From Nipponacmea schrenckii (taxonomy: Eukaryota; Mollusca; Gastropoda; Lottiidae), in NCBI GenBank assembly GCA_030562195.1, contig CM060200.1:37579468-37643467 (forward strand): a stretch of DNA of 64,000 bases, in the 5' to 3' direction. The notes beneath the pieces are model-generated. The model saw only the letters and a list, made by a program, of their open reading frames with translations, was not told the DNA's origin and did no database searches. A program made the position numbers and the translations under genes. Shown in pieces: positions 27,601 through 37,300 of the stretch; position 1 is the stretch's first letter; each line of letters begins with the position of its first letter.

Positions 27601-30600
27601 ATAAGAGTCCATGAAATATAAGTTACCAGCTAAGATTATTGAGTAATATGTAGAAAGAAGTAAGAATAACAGTGTGAAGCGAGTATTGTTGAAAGAAATG
27701 CCAGAAGAAACCTGACTAATGTGATATTAACAGTCTAATGGTGTTTATGTGTCCTCCATGCTACTTCCAGTCAAAATAAACAATCAACAAGCCATAGAAA
27801 GTATTTTCTCAATGAATTTCTTGATGTATCTAAGGTGACTCATTGCTAGGGCACAGTGTTCCAGTTTTCTATTGTGTTTTTCAGTGCATTTCTTGCCAAT
27901 TACATTAATACTTGTCTGTTTTACTGAACAAATAGTTTCATTTTAGATCAATTTCAGCATGTTTGTCTGCAATGAAGTAATGACCGGGAGTATATGATTA
28001 TACATCTTTAGCTATAAACATAGAATTGTTTGAAACCTTATGATACAATTTTTTCCATTGTCAGGAGCATCCAAGCCTGCTAGTTTCTTTGATTTTCTGT
28101 GAAACTAAAATGGCTAAATTGCCCAAATTCCTGAAATAACAATTTTAACACAAAACTGGTTTCTTGATGGATTTTGACGAAAACTTGGTAGAGTTCTGAT
28201 AATAAACCCAAGGATGAACCCTAATGATAATCAAACCAATCAAAAAATAGTAGCTATGAGTTATTGCCCTTGTTCTTGAAAACATGCTTAATTTATTGTC
28301 AACATTATACAGAGAGCTGGTTTCTTTTTGGATTCTAACAAAACTTAGTGAAGAATGAAGCCTGTTGAAAGTCAGACAAATGAAAAAATATTTGATATGA
28401 GATATTGCTCTTGTTCTTGAAATCATGTTCAATTTATTGTCAACATTATAGAGAGATGGTTTGATGGAATTTGTTGAAACTTGGTGTTCATTGTCACCCG
28501 AGGATGAACCCTATTGAAAATCATGAAAATCTTTTATTTACTGCGTTAACTCTTGTCAACCTCCTGGACGAATTGCTGCCATTACAAGTGTGGGCGTATA
28601 ACGATGACCATTACTATTTTCAGATACCTATCATGTCAGTCTGATCTACCAGCCTATAGAACCATACAGTGCTGATTTTAATACCAGGTACTGATTTTAA
28701 TCTGTTATATTAAAGTTTTAGTCCCAGGTGAAATATTAACATAACCTGATTCAGTTATGATTACCGGTAGTCTTATTTTTCAAGTGCAAATTCATGCAAT
28801 ACCACTTTATTTTGCTATATTCTTGTTCAATCAGATGAAATATAAAAATAAAATTCCATATACTCTACACTACGTTGTGTAGCAATGTTCTGCAGGGCCA
28901 TACAGGGGTCTTCTGCCAACAGGTGCTTCATGCTTAATATTTTGTTATACGCCCACATGGAAAAAGGTTTTTGAGTTATTGCACTTGACTCAAATGCGTC
29001 AAATTTGGGTTGTATCCACAATAGAGGCTACAGTTTTTATCTGATCTTAATGAAACTTGGTATACATGTATATATTGATGATATCTCGGTCAAGTTCGAA
29101 AATCGAAATTATCGCATGAACGTTTTTTGAGTTATTGCACTTGACTTAGTAAAAACGCGTCTAATTTGGGTTGTATCCACAATAGAGGCTACAGTTTTTA
29201 TCTGATCTTAATGAAACTTGGTATACATGTATATATTAACGATATCTCTGTCAAGTTCAAAAATGGAAATCATTGCATGAACAGATTGTGAGTTATTGCC
29301 TTGACTTAGTAAAAATGCGTCAAATTAGGGTTGTATCCATGATAGAGGCTACAGTTTTTATCCGATCTTAATGAAACTTGGTATATATTGATGATATCTC
29401 GGTCAAGTTCCAAAATGGAAATTATCGAATGAACAGATTTTGAGTTATTGCCCTTGACTTAGTAAAAACGCGTCAAATTTGGGTTATATCCACGATAAAG
29501 GCCACAGTTTTTATCAGAAATTCAAATTTGACGATTTTTTGATGAATAGTTTATGAGTAATTGCCCTTGACTAAGTAAAATTGCGTAAAAATTCATTTTC
29601 TGTAGACACTATAGAAGCTACAATTATCTATGGATTTTAATGAAACTTGGTATGAGCATTGGAATTGATAAGAGGGCGGTCAAGTTCAATTTGGACCATT
29701 TTGCGATTAACAGTTTTGGAGTTATTGCCCCTGCCTCTATATTTGTTGTAGACAAAATAGAAGCTACAATTTTCAATGGATTTAAATGAAACTTGGTGTG
29801 AGCATTAGAATTGATAAGACACAGTCAAGTTCGAATTTGATGATTTTTCGATGAACAGTTTTTCAGTTATTGCCCTTGACTTAGTAAGATTGTGTCAAAA
29901 TTTTTTTGTGGTTCAATAGAAGCTACAATTTTCAATGGATTTTGATGAAACTTGGTGTTTTTGAGTTTTTGCCCATGACTTCAATATCCATTTAGTGAAT
30001 GTTTTTGAGTCATTGCTCTATTTATTTTTCAAATTCAATGCTGCCAGTGGGCGTATGTTACCTTGCCTGGCAAGCTATCTTTGCAATGGTCAACAAAGTG
30101 ATAAATCTTAGATACATCTATCTGTTGTTTTGAATTGAAATTGCAATCTCTTTCAAACTAAATCATATTCATGAAATAATTTCAGATTTATTAAAATTGA
30201 TTTTAAAACTTATCATAGATTCCATCAGTTTTAAATTAAATTATATAGTGATGTAGAAGAAAATATAATTAATTTAGAATTGATAATTGAAAAATGAGAC
30301 AAATTGCTAATATGATAAAGATACAATCTTCTTTCAAAATATTTTAATAGATTCTTTATAAGATATTAACAATTTTTGCTAGAGGAATCTATTACCAATG
30401 AAAAACGATCTAACCAAGATGGATTACTATTTGTATGTTACTGATTTTGTCAAACTTTGTTTTTACAAGTTCAAACTGAACATTTTTCTTTTAACGTTTT
30501 TTCAATGAACGGTTTTTGACTTATGCCCCTGCTTCAATTTTCAAAAGATTTTGATGAAATTTAGTGTGAGCATTGGAATTAATAAGACAGTAGTCAAGTT

Positions 30601-32730
30601 AGAATTCGACGATTTTTTTTGATGAAGGGTTTTTGAGTTATTGTGTTTGACTTGTGGTTGCAATGAGAAGCTTCAATTTTCAAAGGGTTTTATGGATTCT
30701 AAATATTATATGAACCAATATACATTACTGATATTTCATTTCATATAAAAAATACTTTTCACACAGATGGGAGGGTATCGACCACAAAACTATTGATATA
30801 ACAAGCATCCAACACAAAAGCAATATTATGGCATAATACATACAAAGCATCTATTTACCTTTCATCTGAGGACAAGTAAATTGTGTTGAAACATGTTTGT
30901 TATTTAAAAAGTGAGTTATAATGCCTTTGTTGTTATATCTGCTCTCCCCTTCTTAATGTAGTTAAAGTCTTAAAACTAATGATTGTAAATATGTCAACAG
31001 GGTAATGTTTGCTGTAGAAAATAAAACATACTCTTCTAAATTACCAGACTGTCAGATAACCTTCCAAGATTTACTTCTACCATTTCCCTGGGATCAATTT
31101 CAAATACAACAGGATTCCCAGTTTGTGTTCTGGTCCAATTTGTGGAAGTATTTTACTGACACTACTGATTATCCTAGGTAAGTATGTCATCTAATTTATG
31201 ATGTCAGAAACATTGTAAGTTGATGGAATAGAAGACCATGGTTCTTGTTTCTTATGAATTTTTTAATCAGTGACAATATATTTTTAAGAAGCCAGTTATC
31301 AGTAAAATAACTCCACAGCTCCATCTACACCCAATCTGCACTTAATGTGGTTACAGGCAACACAGCATATTAAAAAGATTAATCAATAAAAAAGAATAAT
31401 ATGTATGTGTATATGTAAAACATGTTTGATATGATCAATATCACTCTGTGTCATTAGAATAATTAAATAACACATCAAACATTTATAGCATCACATAACC
31501 CACTAATTTTAATGGAAATCTGTGATCTGTATCAAATTTGCTTTGAGATAGAAAAACAGAAATATTTTATTCTCTATTGAATGACAATTTCAAATGTAGC
31601 TTACTTATATTTTTTATTTAATGATTTTCTGCAATTCAATACATTATATTGCACAAATGGCCATAGTCAGTCAATGAACTATTTGTCATATTGAAAAATA
31701 TGGCTCCATTGTGTTTTAAAGCAATACCTAGTAGGGAATATCAATTTAAGAAAACAATTTTATGAGAATTTTGGCAATTAAATTTTAAGACACAAATCGT
31801 ACTATATCTGGACATTTGAACATTGTATTATATGAATTGAAAACTATGAATTCCCCTCAGATAAGAGATGCCAATAAGAAACACCAGAATCCTCTCTGTG
31901 ATTGGCATCTTAAATATTTTTCATTAAGTATTTTTATCTGAATATGTAATGAATCTGAATATTACCCTTTATCTCAATTGAATCTTAAAACTTATACTAA
32001 TTTTATTTTCACTTTTAAATTGACAGTTATGGTGTAGAATCGCATAAAATCTCCAGCTGTTCCTTAGATAAATTATTAACTCTGTGGAAATCTTATCAGA
32101 TATGTGGAGAAAAAGGTAGAGTTATATTTTCTTTGTCTAAAATAACATGCATTAAGTACTTTATTTTCATTATTCCATTAGTGTCAGACAAGGCAGAGAG
32201 AGATTAACTGATCTCTTCACTGAAGAAAAATTTAATCATATTTTTATTGTCTCCAAATTACGGCTGAATTTTTTTATTTTCTGTGAGTTATGTTGCTTAC
32301 ATCAGATCTTAAATCTTTTTATGAAATCTATTTTGACATAATTAGCAAACTTACCTGGAAATAAACTTTCAAGTTAAAGTTAATAGATCTAGAATAACTT
32401 AAAGAAACACAAATTTGAATTTTATTTGTGTCAGGATTTAACATCAATAACTATCAAGAAACACCTGCATTTATTTTACTTTTTGAAAAAATGATTTGAT
32501 GAACTAAATAAATGATAATTTTATTAAATATTTTTGCAGATATTATACAAAAAAATTCTTTATTTTCAGAAAATGAGTATCCATTCTTAATACTGCTACC
32601 ACCAAAGTACCATATATTATTTAATGTCAAAGTTAAAAAAGAAAATTTAGTCATTGCCATAGCAACAGATCATTGGAAATTATTACCCCATATCAATAAC
32701 TATTTGAATTCCTTGAGTGCTCTCAGATAG
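12654..32730 (+). CDS. AP5B1: AP-5 complex subunit beta-1
   Basis: Twenty-three exons with consistent phases give 2667 nt, 888 residues (human AP5B1 is 878): 12654-12785, 13231-13322, 13593-13719, 14943-15071, 15418-15530, 15726-15885, 16132-16206, 16756-16893, 17171-17315, 17660-17816, 18384-18473, 19123-19258, 19537-19672, 20110-20216, 20723-20795, 21008-21074, 21282-21411, 21520-21598, 22028-22087, 28624-28687, 31001-31177, 32027-32115, 32540-32730. Family matches include IFKPFMLHHM (exon 7), KGRFYYALLTNAADKK (exon 14), FQDLLLPFPWDQF with FVFWSNLWKYF (exon 21), and the C-terminus LLPPKYHILFNVKV...ATDHWKLLPHINNYLNSLSA. AP-5 is a late-endosomal adaptor that works with the SPG11/SPG15 proteins in retrieval from late endosomes to the Golgi. 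The helical trunk fills the N-terminal two-thirds and an appendage-like beta region the rest. The ATG (ATGGCCGCGTCCGG) has a good context. The largest introns are 19 (6.5 kb) and 20 (2.3 kb), both mostly repeats. Confidence 0.93.
13050..13228 (+). repeat. Fragment of the GGGCGTA/TTACCTTGC repeat family
   Basis: Contains GAGTTATTGCCCCTGACTTA and AGCTATCTTTACATTTTAG, which match the internal monomer and right flank of the larger elements at 28.9-30.1 kb and 46.6-47.2 kb. It lies in AP5B1 intron 1. Its final bases (TTTACATTTTAG) form the pyrimidine tract and acceptor of exon 2, which starts at 13231. Confidence 0.5.
14110..14930. repeat. 16-bp minisatellite, about 50 copies
   Basis: Tandem TCATTCATTTATCCAA and its variants (TCTACTCATTCATTTA, TCAAATCATTCATTTA). 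It fills most of AP5B1 intron 3 and stops about 12 bp before the exon 4 acceptor TTATATATTCCAG at 14942. It creates long spurious open frames with a repeating HSFIYP-like pattern, which should not be annotated as protein. Confidence 0.95.
18190..18275 (+). mobile_element. Penelope-like element remnant with hammerhead-like motif
   Basis: In AP5B1 intron 10. CTGAAGA (18233-18239) is followed by a 5-bp stem GTACA/TGTAC-type hairpin (18240-18252), then GAAAC (18253-18257) and GCGTC (18258-18262). This order matches the hammerhead core CUGANGA, stem II, GAAA, then the cleavage triplet GUC. Such ribozymes are known in the terminal repeats of Penelope-like retroelements. A TATAAATAG lies at 18194. 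Stem I is poor, so this may be a decayed copy. No reverse transcriptase was seen nearby. Confidence 0.45.
18515..19141 (+). repeat. 32-bp minisatellite carrying copies of the exon 12 splice acceptor
   Basis: About 19 copies of a 32-bp unit containing TTTATATTTCAG followed by TTCAGTATATATGGATAT, filling nearly all of AP5B1 intron 11 (18474-19122). The last copy supplies the acceptor of exon 12 (AG at 19121-19122), and the first 18 coding bases of exon 12 (19123-19140) are repeat-unit sequence. Common variants are ATAGATATG and ATTTATGGATATT. Confidence 0.9.
22088..23639. other. First part of AP5B1 intron 19, unremarkable
   Basis: AT-rich intron sequence with no recognisable exon, RNA gene or repeat on either strand. 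Exon 19 ends at 22087 and exon 20 begins at 28624, and phases agree directly (1 to 1), so no missing exon is required. Confidence 0.6.
23640..24925. repeat. 42-bp minisatellite, about 29 copies
   Basis: Tandem units carrying CACTAAACTTATATCAGACT and AGAGCACCTGACACAAACTA, with a period of 42 bp measured in the most regular part (24380-24620). Copies diverge and lose a few bases towards both ends. The array lies within AP5B1 intron 19, far from either exon. Confidence 0.92.
25350..25560 (+). mobile_element. tRNA-derived SINE remnant
   Basis: TGGCTCAGAGGTTAGAGCG at 25358-25376 fits a tRNA A box and D-arm. A degenerate B box (GCTCTAATCTCGATCA) follows about 75 bp later, farther away than in a real tRNA. 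The remainder up to TGTCACGGTGGACTTGTGAA (25530-25550) is a non-tRNA body. No acceptor-stem pairing is possible, so it is not a functional tRNA. Confidence 0.55.
25561..28139. other. AP5B1 intron 19 interior, no feature identified
   Basis: No gene or clear repeat recognised. The minus-strand open frame 27130-27405 has no family resemblance and no supporting splice structure. Confidence 0.5.
28140..28605. repeat. Degenerate copy of the tandem-monomer repeat family
   Basis: About three diverged monomers, each with GAGTTATTGCCCTTGTTCTT-like and TTTATTGTCAACATTATA-like segments, followed by GTGTGGGCGTATAAC at 28588-28602. The latter matches the right terminus GTGGGCGTAT of the better-preserved elements. 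It lies in AP5B1 intron 19, 20 bp before exon 20. Confidence 0.6.
28947..30090 (+). mobile_element. Non-autonomous element with ATACGCCCAC ends and internal ~155-bp tandem monomers
   Basis: Left end ATACGCCCAC at 28947-28956; right end GTGGGCGTAT at 30047-30056, the exact reverse complement. Between them are six to seven monomers marked by GAGTTATTGCCCTTGACTTA at about 28973, 29129, 29290, 29442, 29555, 29719 and 29864 (mostly 145-164 bp apart), each with GAAACTTGGTAT. Immediately outside the right end lies GTTACCTTGCCTGGCAAGCT, which can fold as a short hairpin. The architecture recalls tandem-repeat elements of bivalves (pearl, Helentron-associated elements). That relationship is an inference. 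The element lies in AP5B1 intron 20. Confidence 0.7.
30440..30700 (+). repeat. Partial copy of the ~155-bp monomer family
   Basis: Contains GATGAAATTTAGTGTGAGCATTGGAATTAATAAGAC-type and GTTTTTGAGTTATTG segments shared with the preceding element, without the ATACGCCCAC ends. It lies in AP5B1 intron 20, about 300 bp before exon 21. Confidence 0.6.
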
Positions 32731-32985
32731 GTGTGAGACGGTTAGAGTTTTCTAAAATAGAAGATATGTACCTAATTTCACTAGTTAAAGAAGAATTACC
32801 AATGCAGCTGTGAGCGAAGTCAATATATACAATTTATTCGGGCAATGCAGAAAAATCTCTAACTTTGCTGTGGTTGTGCCAAACTTGTGCTATTTCCATA
32901 CACATTATAACCACCAGAGCTGGTGATTGTCCTTATTTTTCCACTGATCTCTCATTGACATCTGGGACGTAGTGATTCATTGTCT

Positions 32986-32991
32986 AATAAA
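32986..32991 (+). terminator. Candidate AP5B1 poly(A) signal
   Basis: AATAAA about 255 nt after the AP5B1 stop codon. A chance match cannot be excluded in AT-rich sequence. Confidence 0.4.
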
Positions 32992-34025
32992 TTATATATT
33001 TTACCTGTCCTTTAGTTCAATCTTTGAAATTAACATTATTATTGGATTAATGTCAACTATAGGCACAGTTCATGAGTCAGTTCCATTACTTGCATTATTT
33101 CTTTGAAGATCATAATTATTCTTACAGTTATAATGGAATACTGTTGTATTTCAAACATAGTATTTGATAGAGGGACTATTAAGTAAAATAGAAATAGAAA
33201 AGATGACCCAAGGGAAGTGACATTATGTAGAAAAAATTATATTGGGTTACTATGGTAACTATATCAACAAATCCATCATAGTGTATATTTAGCTATGATA
33301 TTTTGTTAAATGTTAGAGATTTTTGTTTATTTTTAAATCATGTTGAGTGCAGTGTTTTATATTCACAATGAACAGATAAGATTTAGTCTCAATCCATTAT
33401 TACTCTATTTATTGTTTATTTGTACTTAACCTGAATATAGGAAACTACTCTTAAGATTTATTATTGATTGGTTGGCATTATACAAAACATTGCAAAATAT
33501 AGCCTGGGGCTCAAAATTAACATAGTTCAATTCAGTCAGATTCTCAATTATTACTTGATGATTTCCAATATAGTGATATACTACATGAAAGGTTAGTAAA
33601 CAATCTTTATTTACAATATATACAGAAGATACTAATGATATATGTAGATCATGTATTGGAATGATTGATATAGCTATATTTTAGTCAATTTAAAGATATC
33701 CATTATATATGCTTCAATTTGTTACACAAACATATCCACTGGTTGAAGGGCAAAAAACTTATTAAACTTTGTTGCTAATTTTAAAGGCTACAAACCTCTA
33801 AAAAAATGATTAATTGCCTTCACAAGGTCAAAAAAATATGTAACCGATTTGAGATACAAAAATTGATCATAAAATTACAAAACATATAATAAAAATGACA
33901 AATCAAGGTTGTACAGCCTATTTGCAGACTTTTTTTATATCAAGAATTTTCTGGTCTTTTATAATCCAGAATAAAAAATAAGGCCTGTAAACTAGGTTAA
34001 TGATGGAACAATGAGAATATCACAG

Positions 34026-34031
34026 TTTATT
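34026..34031 (-). terminator. Candidate TM2D3 poly(A) signal
   Basis: AATAAA on the minus strand about 285 nt beyond the TM2D3 stop codon. Confidence 0.4.
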
Positions 34032-34312
34032 ATTAGAAACTAACGCTAATCTGGTGGAATATTTTCATAATACTTAAAGTAATCAACAATGCTATTGAAA
34101 ACTTCTTTTTTTTTTCTCCACATTCCATAAGTACCATTCAGGACTTAATCAAAGTCTATTTTTACCCCATGCTTCCTCAGCTTAACCAAAAGATATTCTT
34201 TTCATGAATGATTTCACTTCATGTATGGCAAGCTTCAAACATAACTTTCTATTTTAATTACCATGACAATGAATGAACCTCCCAAGATGGTTATAAACAA
34301 ATAGCTGTCTTG

Positions 34313-37300
34313 TTAGATATAAAGAGATCCATCAGCAGGCCCAACGTACCCTACCCCTATTAATATAACATCTACTAGAGTCCATACACCTAGTCCACCA
34401 AAACTAAACAGTTTACCTATAGCCTCTCTCCATAATCCTAAATAAAATCGGTCGACTCCAAACCCTCCAACTGTAATACTGAAATAAGATATTTCATATT
34501 ATATTGATATAAAAAATAAATATGTTACTAGAGAGAAAGACATTGCTCACCATTCCTGAATCTAAATATAGCTATAGTGTGACATTGCTATGCACCAGAT
34601 AAAGGCCAGTATTTATAAACTATACCTGAGAATAAAGGACAGTATTTATTAACTCTACCTGAGAATAAAGGACAGTATTTATAAACTCTACCTGAGAATA
34701 AAGGCCAGTATTTATAAACTATACCTGAGAATAAAGGACAGTATTTATAAACTATACCCAAGAAGAAAGGACAGTATTTATAAACTCTACCTGAGAATAA
34801 ACGCTAGTATTTATAAACTATACCTGAGAATAAAGGACAGTATTTATTAACTCTACCTGAGAATAAAGGCTAGAATTTATAAACTATACCTGAGAATAAA
34901 GGACAGTAATTATAAACTATACCTGAGAATAAAGGACAGTATTTATAAACTATACCTGAGAATAAAGGACAGTATTTATAAACTCTACCTGAGAATAAAG
35001 GACAGTATTTATAAACTCTACCTGAGAATAAAGGCCAGTATTTATAAACTATACCTGAGAATAAAGGACAGTATTTATAAACTATACCTGAGAAAAAGTA
35101 GAAGTATTTATAAACTTACCTGAGAATAAAGGACAGTATTATAAACTTACCTGAGAATAAAGGCCAGTATTTATAAACTATACCAGAATAAAGACAGATT
35201 ATAACTTACTGAGAATAAAGGCAGTATTTACTAAACTATCCTGAGAATAAAGGCAGTATTTAAAACGCCTGAAAAGCAGTTTTATAAACTGTACCTGAGA
35301 ATAAAGGACAGTATTTATAAACTTCTGAGAATAAAGGCCAGTATTTATAAACTCATACCTGAGAAGGTTTTGATAAGATCGCATTTTAAAACTACTGAGC
35401 AATAAAGGCAGTATTTATAAACTATCGCTGAAATAAAGGCAGTATCATCTCGACTTTGAGGAAGATTTAAAACATACCTGAGCAAGAAAGACAGTATTTA
35501 AAACTGCCTACCTGAGAATAAAGGACAGTAATTATAAACTATACCTGAGAAGAAAGGACAGTATTTATAAACTTACCTGAGAATAAAGGACAGTATTTAT
35601 AAACTTACCTGAGAATAAAGGACAGTATTTATAAACTATACCTGAGAATAAAGGCCAGTATTTATAAACTATACCGAGAAAAAGGACAGTATTATAAAAC
35701 TCTACCTGAGAATAAAGGCCAGTATTTATAAACTATACCTGAGAATAAAGGGCAGTATCTATAAACTCTGAGGACAGTATTTATAAACTATACCTGAGAA
35801 TAAAGGACAGTATTTATAAACTATACCTGAGAATAAAGGACAGTATTTATAAACTATACCTGAGAATAAAGGCCAGTATTTATAAACTATACCTGAGAAT
35901 AAAGGACAGTATTATAAAACTCTACCTGAGAATAAAGGCCAGTATTTATAAACTATACCTGAGAATAAAGGACAGTATTTATAAACTATACCTGAGAATA
36001 AAGGACAGTATTTATAAACTATACCTGAGAATAAAGGCTGTGGACCATTTATATCCACTGGTCCAATTACATTCCAGTTCTTTATAAAATCTTCTTCTAC
36101 CTGAAATATACACATAGGATTCTTGAAATCATGAAAAGAAAACAAAAACAATAATTAACAAGAATTAATTAAAATGTTCTATGAGCAGGTGTATTGCCTA
36201 ATTGATTAATAGTCCCTTGATCTTCATATACCAATTGAGATGGAAATCCACAAACCTAATCTTGTGCAGATATACAAGTATAATTACAACACTCTACTTA
36301 ACTATTCTACCTCCGGCCTCCTTTCTTTTCATGAAAAACTAGAACAACATAACCTGTTGCATGATAAATGTATTTTATTGTTCATAGTTTTATCACCCTA
36401 ATTAAAGATTTTATCATTATTATTAACTATAATCTTAATATTACTTGCATTTTTTTGTTGAAATTATATTCAATTATATTTCTAAGTAGTATGAAATAAA
36501 AGAAATTTCGCTAAGTGCTGAGATGAAATTTTGGCACAACTTGCATAAATTTTGGTTTTTAACCGATTCAAATCACAACAGGCAAATACCACTACTGAAA
36601 TCAATCAGTGCTAAACATTAGTACACAATAGATGTGTCTCTAATGAAATAAAAAAACAAAGCTGCAATTTATTTTTCTTTAACTCATTAAGAAACATAAA
36701 ATAAACTATTTCATTTCATTACAGGATAACAAGCTTGAAGGCCTCAATTCATACTGTTGTACTAGAATAATTTTTTTTTACATTCTAGTTTACAATATAG
36801 ATATATATATATATCTAGATTTATATTACTGCAGCAATGTACAACAATAAATACATATAGACAAGATTAAAAGATTAATATATATGTATAAATTAACATA
36901 GATTAACAGTTTAAAATGAGATTATGATAATTAAGGAAGTGATGGACCAATATTAGCACTAAACGGTTCATAATTACTTTATATCAATTAAAAGAATATA
37001 TAATGTAATGATAGTATCTATTTGACAGGTCTACTTTACAAAATTACTTTATATTACGTAGTATTAACACCACAATTATTGTAAACATAACTTTAACCCT
37101 GTGTCAGTACCTTTTATTGAAAAGTAACTAGTTATTTTCAATCACCCTAATCACTAAATAGTGTTAGTATAATAATTTATATTTAAGTCCTAATTTTGTG
37201 ATTTGTTATATTTTAAAATAAAAATTAGGCTGTATTTCAAGAATTATGGAATATGCTCTTCTGTATGACCACTGTGGTTTCAATATCATATTACATCAAT

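Larger units (their letters stand above)
32731..34312. other. Convergent 3' region of AP5B1 and TM2D3
   Basis: Holds the two 3' untranslated regions, which face each other. No further gene, RNA or repeat was recognised. Confidence 0.6.
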
